This document shows, piece by piece, positions 17,232-26,132 of a stretch of 64,000 nt of DNA. The notes beneath the pieces were generated by a model. That model was not told the origin of the DNA and did not search any database. It saw only the letters and a list, made by a program, of their open reading frames with translations. The stretch's first letter is position 1. Each line of letters starts with the position of its first letter. Origin of the DNA: Spirochaetales bacterium (lineage in GTDB: Bacteria; Spirochaetota; Spirochaetia; Treponematales; Treponemataceae); contig JAQXNX010000033.1 of NCBI GenBank assembly GCA_029098225.1, positions 1 through 64,000 on the forward strand, read 5' to 3'. Made by a program: the position numbers and the translations under genes.

Positions 17232-18932
17232 ATGGAAAATTCTTCAACTTCAACAGAAACTAAAAAGAAGCAAAAAATTAATACAGTTAGTTTTATCCGT
17301 TACTCTACACTTTTTTTAATTATTGTCATTCTGCTTTTTTCTTTAATCATTCTATTAGCCGGGCGTGATACCCAACGTATTGATATAGAAAAAAATCCCA
17401 TTCAATACATTAATACCGGCTGGTATTATTATGATGACTCGGGAAATAAAATTATAATTGACTCACTTCCTGTAAAACTTTCAGAAAAAGATTCGCTTTC
17501 TGGTAAATACAAAATCTATAGGGAAAAAACTGAAGATCTTGCAGAGAGTAAATTTCTTAGTTTTTATTCACATCATGCAGGCTTTAAATTTTATTCTGAT
17601 TCTGAATTAATTTATGAATTTTCTAATACAACTTTCCCTAAAAAACTAAAAACTTACAGAGCCTTTTATCATCTTATCAGCTGCCAGAGAATAAAAGGAA
17701 AAACAATTTCTATTGAGCTTGAACCCAAAATTTCTTCTAAAGCAGAATTCTCAGAAATAGAATTGGGAACAGAATTTGACATTCTATATGCACATTTTTT
17801 TGCACGCTATAACAGACTGATTCTTGGTTTTATTCTTCTTATTGTAGGCTTTGTTATGTTATTAAATTGTATTGTCTTTAAAACTCTAAAAGAGGATAAT
17901 TCTCTTTTATACCTGTCTATTATTTTAATACTGGTTGGATTATGGCAGTTTGAAGAATCAAGATTCATACAATTTATGATTACTTACCAGCCGGTTCACT
18001 GGATTTTAGAATACGCAGTTCAACCGCTAATTCTTCTTTCTTCTTTTCTTTTCATCCGCGAAATTTCCTCTACAAAAAAAGAACGAATGTTAGTCTTCTT
18101 ATTTATAATGGATTGCGCTGCTATTATTATTCAGTTAATTCTTCAGATTGCCGGAATTATGGCAATGACAGAAACTGTAATTTTTATTCATATCTGTTAT
18201 ATTTTCAGCACCTTCTACGTTTTTGCATTAATTAATAAAAACTATAAATTTAAAACTTTTGCTGCACGAGTAGTTTTCGACATAAATCTGTTGATGGGTG
18301 TTTTTTCTTTTCTTACTGCCCTTTTACTTTCTAATTATACTAAACATAATGTTTCAAACTTTACGTTTATTGGCTTTGGATTTACATTTATTGCACTTGC
18401 AATAATTATAGGAAAAAGAATTAATCATCAGCTTAATAAAATTCAGAAAGTTTCTCATTATGACTCTCTTTCTTATCTTGATTCCCTGACAGGCGTGTTT
18501 AACAGAAACAAATGGTATCAATTTAAAGAAACAATTGATAAAACTGAAAAAAAATATCCGGAAAGCTGTCTGATTATTTTTGAAATATCTAATCTTAAAC
18601 AGATTAATGAATCATTTGGTTATTCAGAAGGTGATAAAGTTTTAACAACTTATGCATCTTTTGTAAAACGCGCAGTCCCGGAAAAATCGCCGGTCTACAG
18701 AATTAAGGGAAACATTTTTGCAGCTTTCTGTACAGAAATCACAAAAGAAGATGTAAGGAAAATTATATTAAAAATTAACCGATATGTAATAAATCAGCAT
18801 GACTTTAATTTTGCAATTGCAAGCTGCACCGGCTATTCTTTCTTTAAGCCAAGAACTACAGCAGACTTCTTTATTGCTCAGGATGAAACTACAAAACAGA
18901 TTGAAGAACAAAAAAAGTTAATGAAAATTTAA
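17232..18932 (+). CDS. 7TM membrane sensor with degenerate GGDEF domain
   Basis: A 566-residue protein with one N-terminal membrane helix (about 24-43), a periplasmic sensory region (about 44-190) and seven further helices (about 195-400), which is the 7TMR-DISM plan. A GGDEF-type domain follows from about 415, recognisable by DSLTGVFNRNKWYQF and the later INESFGYSEGDKVL. The signature GGDEF itself is replaced by KGNIF (about 492-496), so diguanylate cyclase activity is unlikely. It may instead bind a nucleotide or transmit a signal by contact. No partner gene is adjacent. It lacks a ribosome site. Confidence 0.85.
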   Translation: MENSSTSTETKKKQKINTVSFIRYSTLFLIIVILLFSLIILLAGRDTQRIDIEKNPIQYINTGWYYYDDSGNKIIIDSLPVKLSEKDSLSGKYKIYREKTEDLAESKFLSFYSHHAGFKFYSDSELIYEFSNTTFPKKLKTYRAFYHLISCQRIKGKTISIELEPKISSKAEFSEIELGTEFDILYAHFFARYNRLILGFILLIVGFVMLLNCIVFKTLKEDNSLLYLSIILILVGLWQFEESRFIQFMITYQPVHWILEYAVQPLILLSSFLFIREISSTKKERMLVFLFIMDCAAIIIQLILQIAGIMAMTETVIFIHICYIFSTFYVFALINKNYKFKTFAARVVFDINLLMGVFSFLTALLLSNYTKHNVSNFTFIGFGFTFIALAIIIGKRINHQLNKIQKVSHYDSLSYLDSLTGVFNRNKWYQFKETIDKTEKKYPESCLIIFEISNLKQINESFGYSEGDKVLTTYASFVKRAVPEKSPVYRIKGNIFAAFCTEITKEDVRKIILKINRYVINQHDFNFAIASCTGYSFFKPRTTADFFIAQDETTKQIEEQKKLMKI

Positions 18933-18940
18933 AAAATAAA

Positions 18941-18979
18941 GCTGCCCCTAAAGCTATAAAACTTTATATAAAGGGCAGC
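18941..18979. terminator. hairpin between convergent genes, likely paaK terminator
   Basis: GCTGCCC (18941-18947) pairs with GGGCAGC (18973-18979). On the minus strand it is followed by TTTATTTTTT, which fits termination of paaK. The T-run on the plus side is poor. Confidence 0.55.
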
Positions 18980-18990
18980 CTTTATAATTT

Positions 18991-20232
18991 CTATTCAAAA
19001 CGTCTGTCATCAATTCGTTTTGTTTTCTTTTCACTTCTTGGAAGCTCTCCTATTCCAACGACAGAAACTTCTGGGGTCAGATTGTATTTCTGCTTAAAGT
19101 TATAGGCAATTGATAGAGCAACCTCTGATCTGTCAGTTCCACCTTCAACCTCTACAAAAACAGTCATTTTATCTTTTCCGTCTACATGTTCAATAACTGC
19201 TCTATATTCGCTTGAAGTACCCGGAACAGTTTTAATTACATCTTCAATTGTACTTGGGAAAATAATATTTCCTTTTACTTTAACCATATCATCACTGCGT
19301 CCAAGGATTTGTGTAATTCTAGGATATTTCAAACCACTCTTAGAAGGCTCTTTTACAAATGCAGCAAGATCATGAGTTCTAAAGCGGAATAATGGAGCAC
19401 CTTCTTTTACAAGAGTTGTAAGTGTAATTTCTCCAATTTCTCCTTCAGGAACAGGCTTTCCAGTCTGCGGATCAAGAATTTCTATATATACAAAATCATC
19501 AAAAATATTGATAGCTTCTTCACCCACACAGTTAATTCCAATTCCTGGTCCATAGCATTCGGTTAAACCGTAAATATCGTAAAGCTCAATTCCAAGAATA
19601 TTCTGAATACGGTTCCTCATTTTTTCGCCCCATCGTTCAGAACCAATAATTCCTTTTTTAAGATAAATCTTATCTTTAATATTTCGTTTTTCAACTTCCT
19701 CTGAAAGTAAAAGTGCATAAGAAGATGTAGCACAAATTACTGTAGATTTTAAATCCTGCATCATCTGAAGCTGCTTTTCTGTATTACCCGGTCCCATTGG
19801 AACAGCCATTGCACCAAGCTTTTCACAACCGGCCTGAAATCCTATTCCAGCAGTCCATAAACCATAGCCCGGTGTAATCTGAATTCTATCTTTATTTGTA
19901 ATTCCAGCAAGTTCGTAACAGCGTGCAAACATTGTTGCCCAGTCATCAACATCCTTTTTAGTATAAGGAATAACAACAGGCGCTCCGGTAGTTCCGCTTG
20001 AAGAATGAATACGTACAATTTCTTCTTCAGGTACAGTAGCAAGTCCAAGAGGATAAGCATCTCTAAGTTCCTGTTTAGTTACAAAAGGAACAAGATTTTC
20101 AAAATCCTCCTGAGTTTTTATATCTTCTGGATTTACATTCTTAAATCTATTTACATAAAAAGGATTTCCAAATTCTTTAACACGACGAATCTGGTTTCTA
20201 ATCTGTTCAAGCTGAAGTTCTGTTAATTTCAT
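18991..20232 (-). CDS. paaK: phenylacetate--CoA ligase
   Basis: A 413-residue AMP-forming acyl-CoA ligase of the PaaK family, which activates phenylacetate and other arylacetates with ATP and CoA. The ATP-binding loop IHSSSGTTGAPVVIPY is near residue 85, DIYGLTECYGPG is the second adenylate motif, and the C-terminal lid contains GRSDDMVKVKGNIIFP. Length is a little short of 430-440 but complete. It fits functionally with iorAB 4 kb away. A good GAGGCGG ribosome site and a consensus promoter with a palindrome over the -35 precede it. Confidence 0.93.
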   Translation of the reverse strand: MKLTELQLEQIRNQIRRVKEFGNPFYVNRFKNVNPEDIKTQEDFENLVPFVTKQELRDAYPLGLATVPEEEIVRIHSSSGTTGAPVVIPYTKKDVDDWATMFARCYELAGITNKDRIQITPGYGLWTAGIGFQAGCEKLGAMAVPMGPGNTEKQLQMMQDLKSTVICATSSYALLLSEEVEKRNIKDKIYLKKGIIGSERWGEKMRNRIQNILGIELYDIYGLTECYGPGIGINCVGEEAINIFDDFVYIEILDPQTGKPVPEGEIGEITLTTLVKEGAPLFRFRTHDLAAFVKEPSKSGLKYPRITQILGRSDDMVKVKGNIIFPSTIEDVIKTVPGTSSEYRAVIEHVDGKDKMTVFVEVEGGTDRSEVALSIAYNFKQKYNLTPEVSVVGIGELPRSEKKTKRIDDRRFE

Positions 20233-20272
20233 TTTTCCGCCTCAATAAAAATATTTTATTATTTATAAGATT

Positions 20273-20309
20273 ATTATAACCCCGCATTTTGTTTCTGTCA
20301 ATAGAAACA
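20273..20309 (-). promoter_or_regulatory. consensus promoter of paaK with palindromic operator
   Basis: Minus strand TTGACA (20301-20296), 17 nt, TATAAT (20278-20273): both boxes are exact. A 20-bp palindrome TGTTTCT-N6-AGAAACA (20309-20290) is centred on the -35. That arrangement suits a dimeric repressor that blocks polymerase. The leader is about 35 nt. Confidence 0.75.
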
Positions 20310-20401
20310 TCCATAAAAATTTATTTCCTTCATATCAAAAAAAATTTTTATGGATAATTTATTATTTCAGTTTGAAAATATTTTTTTCCCGCTGAAATAA
20401 T
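20310..20401. repeat. two perfect inverted repeats upstream of paaK promoter
   Basis: First, 13-bp arms TCCATAAAAATTT / AAATTTTTATGGA at 20310-20322 and 20342-20354. Second, 10-bp arms ATTATTTCAG / CTGAAATAAT at 20361-20370 and 20392-20401. They lie in the stretch 20310-20473, where I find no gene. They could be regulator sites or cruciform-forming DNA. Confidence 0.6.
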
Positions 20402-20473
20402 TAATTCATCGTGTAAATTATTTTTGGATCGCGGAAAATTAATTCTTACAGACTAATAAAAAATTCTTCGGAC

Positions 20474-20514
20474 AAAAAAAATCCTGAAGAACTGATGGAT
20501 TGTTCTCCAGGATT
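20474..20514 (-). terminator. rho-independent terminator after flgE
   Basis: On the minus strand a 13-bp stem with one mismatch (arms 20514-20502 and 20492-20480) is followed by a T-run (20479-20474). It closes the flagellar block. An additional 8-bp stem TTAGCCTT/AAGGCTAA near 20572-20597, just after the flgE stop, has no T-run. Confidence 0.85.
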
Positions 20515-20609
20515 AAACAATTTCTAATTAACAATGATGATTAAAAGTCCCCTCTACTTTAAATCATAACCTTAGCCTTACCCTCCCGCAAGGCTAACAT
20601 GTTATCCTA

Positions 20610-22001
20610 CTATCTCTTAAGACTTAATACAGTTTCAAGCAATGTATCAGCAGTCTGAATAGTTTTTGCGTTAGACTGGAAACCACGCTGGGTAACAATC
20701 ATATCTGTCATCTGTTCAGCAAGGTCTACGTTTGACATTTCAAGTGCACCGGCAAGCAAAGAACCTTTTCCGGCAATTCCCGATTCACCAATCATGGCCA
20801 TTCCAGAGTTGTTAGATTCAACATAAGTATTGTCGCCAGCCTTTTCAAGACCGCGGTCGTTTGCAAATGTTGCCAAAGCAATCTGACCGATTGTACGGTT
20901 TGTACCGTTTGAATAAACGCCGGTAATAATTCCGCTTGAATCAATCTTGAATGTATCAAGATATCCAAGTGCATATCCATCCTGATAGAAAGCTTTTGTA
21001 CTAGGCTTTGATGCATCCTGTGTAATTGTATCTTCAAAGCTTCCGATTGTTCCAAGATTAATATTAAATGTCTGGCGGTAAGGATTTCCGTCTGCATCCG
21101 GATTAGATTCTGCAACAGCAAATGATGCAGTTAAGAAAGCCTGTCCTTCCGGGTTTGATGTGTTTCCTGCGCTGTCAGTAATTGACTGAAGTGCACCAAG
21201 GTTATCGAATGTTACGATGAATGTATTTTCTACACCATCAGTTGTTCCAATACCTACACGCGTCTGTGTATAGTCTGCATTATCTGCATCAACATTTACT
21301 GTTGCAATCCACTGGTTAGGTGTTTCCGGATCTCTTACAAAAGCAATTGAAAGTAAATGTTTATTTCCAAAGCTGTCATAAATTTCCTGTTCTGTTGCCC
21401 ATGTACCTTTTGCAATATCTTCAGGACTTGCACCTTCTCTTATTACAGGAATGTTTTTATCAAGGTTACATCTGTAATTTACATTCTGTGTTGCTTTTGG
21501 AGGATCTTTTGCTCCAACAGGAATAACAAGATCTGTAGGAGTTGCAGCTGTTGTCAAAACCATGCTGCCGTTAATCTCTTCTGCCATCCATCCCTGAACA
21601 CGCATACCGTTTGCAGGATTTACGAGTGTTCCTTCCTTATCAAGGCCAAAAGCACCGTTTCTTGTATAGAATGATTCTTCACCGTTTTTAAGAATAAAGA
21701 ATCCGTTTCCCTGAATTGCAATATCTGTCTGAACTCCTGTTGACTGAAGGTTTCCCTGTGTAAAGATATTGTCAATTGTTGCAACAGTCATTCCAAGTCC
21801 TACTTCCTTAGGGTTTACACCACCAAGCTCATCTGTAGGTTTTGCAGCTCCGCTCATCTGCTGGCTTATCATATCCTGGAAAGTAACACGTCCTCGTTTA
21901 AAGCCGTTTGTATTTACGTTGGAAATGTTGTTTCCAATTACGTCCATTCTAGTCTGGTGATTCTGTAATCCTGAAACTCCAGAATAAAGTGATCTCATCA
22001 T
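20610..22001 (-). CDS. flgE: flagellar hook protein FlgE
   Basis: FlgE builds the hook. The 463-residue protein has the N-terminal rod/hook signature ([13 protein letters not shown], then [19 protein letters not shown]) and a C-terminal partner helix ending [21 protein letters not shown]-like sequence. It carries Lys165 (in PVGAK) and Cys178-Asn179 (in NYRCNL). In T. denticola FlgE, Lys165 and Cys178 are the residues that form the self-catalysed lysinoalanine crosslink between hook subunits, so the same covalent hook is expected. Here flgE is the last gene and is followed by a terminator. Confidence 0.97.
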   Translation of the reverse strand: MMRSLYSGVSGLQNHQTRMDVIGNNISNVNTNGFKRGRVTFQDMISQQMSGAAKPTDELGGVNPKEVGLGMTVATIDNIFTQGNLQSTGVQTDIAIQGNGFFILKNGEESFYTRNGAFGLDKEGTLVNPANGMRVQGWMAEEINGSMVLTTAATPTDLVIPVGAKDPPKATQNVNYRCNLDKNIPVIREGASPEDIAKGTWATEQEIYDSFGNKHLLSIAFVRDPETPNQWIATVNVDADNADYTQTRVGIGTTDGVENTFIVTFDNLGALQSITDSAGNTSNPEGQAFLTASFAVAESNPDADGNPYRQTFNINLGTIGSFEDTITQDASKPSTKAFYQDGYALGYLDTFKIDSSGIITGVYSNGTNRTIGQIALATFANDRGLEKAGDNTYVESNNSGMAMIGESGIAGKGSLLAGALEMSNVDLAEQMTDMIVTQRGFQSNAKTIQTADTLLETVLSLKR

Positions 22002-22042
22002 AAAGCCTAATCTCCTTTTTCTAAAATTGTGTAGTAATAAAA

Positions 22043-22513
22043 TTAATCTGAATAAACAGTCTTAATTTTATCCATTGTGTAGTACATACCATTCACAAGG
22101 ATTTGCGGATTATCCCCACGAGTTGCCCCTTCCACAATTCCAGATATATTTGCATCTCCAACAGCTAAATCAACTTTTTTACCTAAAGTCGAAACTGCTT
22201 CGGATGCAGTAATATAATTTGCCATTTTTGTAAATGACGAACTCATATTCGTCATCTGCTCCAGAGAAGAGAACTGAGCCATCTGAGCAATAAACTCAGT
22301 ATTTTCCATAGGCTCAGTAGGATCCTGATTCTGAAGCTGGGTAATAAGAAGTTTCAAGAACTCATCTTTTCCAAGTTGATTAGAAGTCGTTCTTCCATTT
22401 TCACTCACAAGAGTTTTGTTGTAGTAGTTTACCTCATTATCCAGGTTAAACTTATCTGCAGCACTCATTTGAGTATTTACAGAGTTTTGTACGCTTGGCA
22501 TATCCATCATCAC
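22043..22513 (-). CDS. flgD: flagellar hook capping/assembly protein FlgD
   Basis: A 156-residue FlgD, the scaffold that caps the growing hook. It has the N-terminal conserved [41 protein letters not shown] block (residues about 47-88). It is short compared with enterobacterial FlgD and seems to lack most of the C-terminal FlgD Ig-like domain, as other spirochaete FlgD proteins do. It lies between fliK and flgE, 41 nt from flgE. Confidence 0.92.
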   Translation of the reverse strand: MMMDMPSVQNSVNTQMSAADKFNLDNEVNYYNKTLVSENGRTTSNQLGKDEFLKLLITQLQNQDPTEPMENTEFIAQMAQFSSLEQMTNMSSSFTKMANYITASEAVSTLGKKVDLAVGDANISGIVEGATRGDNPQILVNGMYYTMDKIKTVYSD

Positions 22514-22564
22514 CTCACTAAAACTTGTGCCTTTTACAGCAGCCGCAATTTCTATATCGTCACT

Positions 22565-23986
22565 TTATGCAACGATGTTAATTGAATAATTAGAATTTTC
22601 CGGAAAATTTTCAGAATAATTCATTGAATTTTCAGAAAAACCATCTACAGAGCTTTCGTAAACACGTTTTGCAAAATAATTTGAACTTTCATCCTGTAAA
22701 AATTCCTGAGAATTATGTTCTGCAAAACTTCCGTTATTAAGCGAAACATCAAAATTAGAAACATCAAAACCGTTTTTAATAAATGCTTCCCTTAAAGTTT
22801 CTGCATTATCTTTAAAAACCTGCAATGCCTCTTTTGTAGTAACCGCAATATGGCCGCTCAAAGTTTTGCCGTCCATAGAAAGATGAATTTTTACATTTCC
22901 CAAATCATCTGGATGCAAAACTAAATTAATTGTTCCCTGATTATTATCCTTTAAGATAATATTTCCGCTTTTTACAATTTCCGAAGCATTCTGAGAAATC
23001 TGATTAGCAAGCATTGCCTGGAAATTTGAACCATTTGCAGAAGCGCTCTGATTATTCATTGAAAGAACATTTTCGGTAACAGCATTTTCCTGATTCATCT
23101 GCATCATAAAATTATTTTCTTCTGCAGAATTGTTTCCAGAATTCTTATTATCGCTCTTTGAAGATTCATTAAGTGAACTTATTTTTTGAGTTCTCTGATC
23201 TTCAACAGAAATCTTCTGTTCTTTATCTAAAAATAACCCGGACTTTTCTTTTGATCCGCTGTTTTTTTCTGATTCTTCTTCAACAAGTTTCTTAAAATCA
23301 CCGGAAAGCTCAGTTTTATCATCATTTAATTTTTCAGAAATTAATTGAGAATCTGAATTTTCCAGATTTAATTCAAAAGTAATTTCGTTTTCTTCAGAGA
23401 CATTTTCTTTTACATTATTTTTCTGAATTCTATTTTCCGAAATTGCTGATGAATTTGTTAATCTTTCCAATTGAGAAAAATCAGCTTCTATTTTCTTCGA
23501 TTTCTTTTCAGCATCGTTTGAATTTTTCTGCGATTTTTCATTTTTAAGATTTTTCTTAACCTGATTTTCAGAATTTTTATCCTGAATTTCAGATTTCTTT
23601 TCAAAATCGAATTCTTTTACTTCAACTTTGAGTTTTTCATCAGTTTCTTCAACTTTTGAATCAGAAGAATTTGTTGAACTGTCGTTTTTAGATTCTATAG
23701 AATCTTTCTTTTCAGCTTCTTCAACCTTATCAGTTTTGGATTTTTCATCTGCAGCTTCAGTTTCTACTTTTGAATTCTCGTTATCCAAAGTTGTTTTAGA
23801 AACTTCAGATGATTTTTCTTCCGGAACTTCAGAAGAATCAGAATATGATGAAACTAAATCTCTAAAGCTTGTGTTTGATTTTTCTGTATTTAATGAAAAA
23901 TCAACAGGCTCAAGCTTTACAGTCTTTTGAAAATCATAAACATTTGGTGAAGAGGCTAAAATGTCAGTTATTGTCTGATAAGACAC
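22565..23986 (-). CDS. fliK: flagellar hook-length control protein FliK (FlbC-like)
   Basis: A 473-residue protein. Residues about 40-310 are low complexity, rich in Ser, Glu, Lys and Asn. The conserved Flg_hook domain follows (about 335-440), with NLVLHPDDLGNVKIHLSMDG and LREAFIKNGFDV. This two-part plan, a disordered N-terminal ruler and a C-terminal switch domain, is that of FliK. The order flbB-fliK-flgD-flgE is that of the long spirochaete flagellar operon. The base composition of the low-complexity part is extremely A-rich on the coding strand. Confidence 0.88.
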   Translation of the reverse strand: MSYQTITDILASSPNVYDFQKTVKLEPVDFSLNTEKSNTSFRDLVSSYSDSSEVPEEKSSEVSKTTLDNENSKVETEAADEKSKTDKVEEAEKKDSIESKNDSSTNSSDSKVEETDEKLKVEVKEFDFEKKSEIQDKNSENQVKKNLKNEKSQKNSNDAEKKSKKIEADFSQLERLTNSSAISENRIQKNNVKENVSEENEITFELNLENSDSQLISEKLNDDKTELSGDFKKLVEEESEKNSGSKEKSGLFLDKEQKISVEDQRTQKISSLNESSKSDNKNSGNNSAEENNFMMQMNQENAVTENVLSMNNQSASANGSNFQAMLANQISQNASEIVKSGNIILKDNNQGTINLVLHPDDLGNVKIHLSMDGKTLSGHIAVTTKEALQVFKDNAETLREAFIKNGFDVSNFDVSLNNGSFAEHNSQEFLQDESSNYFAKRVYESSVDGFSENSMNYSENFPENSNYSINIVA

Positions 23987-24038
23987 TTGGCAAATCTCCT
24001 TTTTTCCTTAAAAAAACAAAGAGAAGTGCCAAATAATT

Positions 24039-24668
24039 TTAATCCAGAGTCTCCGGCTTGCTTAACATCTTGCGTTGGATTTGTGCCGCACGCGTAGGAT
24101 CCATTAAAGAAAGCCAGTAAGAGCCCAGGGAAGATGAACCTTCTTCTGCAGCAATTTCTTCAACCTTTCTAAGGACATCAATTACAGTCTGATCATCCAG
24201 TGCAGAAAGGATATCAACCGCAGCTTCCGGTCTCATACCATTCAGATTTTTGGCAATCTGCTCTATGTTCTTATCTTTAATATCGTATCTTTCTTTATTT
24301 TGATTAAATGTTTTTTCTTTTTCTTCAAGATTTTTTTCTCTTTCTTCAAGCTCAACAGCTATCTGCTGATACTGCTGTTCTGATGCCTGAATATCTGCTT
24401 CACGCTTATCGAGTTCTTCTTTAAATAACTCAAGAGATTCTCGCTGTTTTAGGATTCTTTCTTCGTCACGATTTGCAACAAGAGGATTAGATTGAGTTGC
24501 AGTAGTTGAAGTCTGTACGTCTTTTTTTAGAATTTTCATTACGGGCGAAAATAATTTATTTACGTGAACAATTCCAAGATGATTAAAAATCAAAAGTCCA
24601 CCAGCAATAAGAATCAGCAAAATAATTAATAAAACAAATGTTTTCCCGAATCCTTTTTTACCTGCCAT
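24039..24668 (-). CDS. flbB: periplasmic flagellar collar protein FlbB (MotE-like)
   Basis: A 209-residue protein with one N-terminal membrane helix (about 9-28), a long coiled coil (about 66-150) rich in Glu, Lys and Gln, and a C-terminal MotE/MgtE-N-like segment containing MRPEAAVDILSALDDQTVIDVL. The position before fliK and flgD matches spirochaete FlbB, which in Borrelia is the base of the flagellar collar around the motor. A GGGGGA ribosome site precedes the ATG. A 70-nt gap separates it from the hexokinase gene upstream. Confidence 0.82.
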   Translation of the reverse strand: MAGKKGFGKTFVLLIILLILIAGGLLIFNHLGIVHVNKLFSPVMKILKKDVQTSTTATQSNPLVANRDEERILKQRESLELFKEELDKREADIQASEQQYQQIAVELEEREKNLEEKEKTFNQNKERYDIKDKNIEQIAKNLNGMRPEAAVDILSALDDQTVIDVLRKVEEIAAEEGSSSLGSYWLSLMDPTRAAQIQRKMLSKPETLD

Positions 24669-24738
24669 TATTTTCCCCCGTTTTCTTTCCTTTTATATCG
24701 TAATAATCGGTATAAAAATGAAAGTCCCACATAAAAAA

Positions 24739-26025
24739 CTAATCTATAAGTCCAGAAATTGCAGCTCCCAGTGTAATATCATTATCGCACGAAACTATAT
24801 TCCAGTAAATGCCTAACTGCTGTGTAAGAATAGAATCAAGATAACCATAAACTCTTTCTTTTATACGCCAGGTCTTAAAGAATGTAGTACCGTCACAAAG
24901 AATACAAACTGGTTCAGAAGCATTCTTTCCCGCGCCAGTCTGCATTGCACATGCAATAAGGATTGCAGCAGAATATCTTGCAGAACGTTCAACAATACTA
25001 TCAAGAATCTGGAACATAGAATCTACATCTTCTGCACTGGCCTTGCCTGCAATTTCGCCAAGTATACATTCCTTATTAAATGGACCGTGAAGGAATTTAT
25101 CCATTTCTATAAGAGAAAGACTTTCTATTGCTTCGATTTTTTTTGCAACATCTGCTGCAAAAATTCCATCTTTTGCAGCAGACTTGAGTGCTATTAAAGA
25201 AACCGGACCAAGATATGCACCAGAACAAAGTTTTTCAAGGAAGAAGGTTCCCGGCTTTACAGTTGTTTTATCAAATTCAACATCAAAATCTGAACGATTT
25301 ACAGAAAGGAATTTTCCGCTTTCGCATACAACAATCTGCTTTTTAATATTGCAGCAATCGCAGTCCGGCTGAATATAAGCAGCGTTCATTCCAGTTCCAA
25401 GAATAAATCCGATATATGATGAATATTTATCTGCATCAGTTGCGCAGGCAGCACCGGCAAGCAAAGCCGCAACAGTATCATTACATAATGTAATACGTTT
25501 AATAGAATTCCAGCCGCGATCTGCAAGCGCTTCTTTTAAACATTTTCCAACTTCGCAGCCAACAACTTCCGGGGCCTTTACTTCTTTAGAAAAACCTAAA
25601 AGAACTCCATCGCCGTTTTCTTTAATTTCCATAGGATAAGAAAAACAGAAACCTATTCTGTCTGATTTGTTTTTTAAGTGCTCAAGATTATCGGCTATCT
25701 GTGCAAAAAAATCTTTTCTTGAAAGTTCTTTTTCTACACCAGGCATCTTTGTTTTTTCCATTTCAGAAATAGAAGGAACTCCATTCTGATCAAAAGAAAC
25801 CAGGCAGGAACGGAAATTTGTTCCACCAGCATCAATAACTATAACAGATTTTCCTTTAGCAGAAGTTTCCGGTGGATTACAGAAAGTACGAATCATATCT
25901 TCATCCGATTTTTCGCGGCGAAGACCTTTTTTCATATCATCAGAAATTGCTTTTGCAACAGAATAAATATCTACATGATTAACAAAATTATGCTTAGACA
26001 AGAATGAACTGATTGAAGGTTTCAT
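24739..26025 (-). CDS. hxk: hexokinase (eukaryote-type family)
   Basis: A 428-residue ATP-dependent hexokinase that phosphorylates glucose and related hexoses. It has the phosphate loop DAGGTNFR (65-72), the sugar-binding and catalytic segment with CNDTVAALLAGA, and the ILGTGMNAAY loop. These are hallmarks of the eukaryotic hexokinase family, which is found in treponemes but is uncommon in bacteria; the bacterial Glk family has a different pattern. A GAGGAT site precedes the ATG. It lies directly upstream of the flagellar block on the same strand. Confidence 0.9.
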   Translation of the reverse strand: MKPSISSFLSKHNFVNHVDIYSVAKAISDDMKKGLRREKSDEDMIRTFCNPPETSAKGKSVIVIDAGGTNFRSCLVSFDQNGVPSISEMEKTKMPGVEKELSRKDFFAQIADNLEHLKNKSDRIGFCFSYPMEIKENGDGVLLGFSKEVKAPEVVGCEVGKCLKEALADRGWNSIKRITLCNDTVAALLAGAACATDADKYSSYIGFILGTGMNAAYIQPDCDCCNIKKQIVVCESGKFLSVNRSDFDVEFDKTTVKPGTFFLEKLCSGAYLGPVSLIALKSAAKDGIFAADVAKKIEAIESLSLIEMDKFLHGPFNKECILGEIAGKASAEDVDSMFQILDSIVERSARYSAAILIACAMQTGAGKNASEPVCILCDGTTFFKTWRIKERVYGYLDSILTQQLGIYWNIVSCDNDITLGAAISGLID

Positions 26026-26132
26026 TTAAAATTATCCTCAAATTATTTTTTTATACTATATAATATTATACAGTGATTCTTTTATAAAAGCAAACAGAAC
26101 AAAACCGGAGTCTGTCTGCTTTTTAAAAGATT

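Noticed and set aside
23628-23930. Plus-strand 100-codon frame opposite fliK
   Set aside because: It is the mirror of a low-complexity Ser/Glu/Lys coding region, so the Ser/Phe-rich frame is an artefact.
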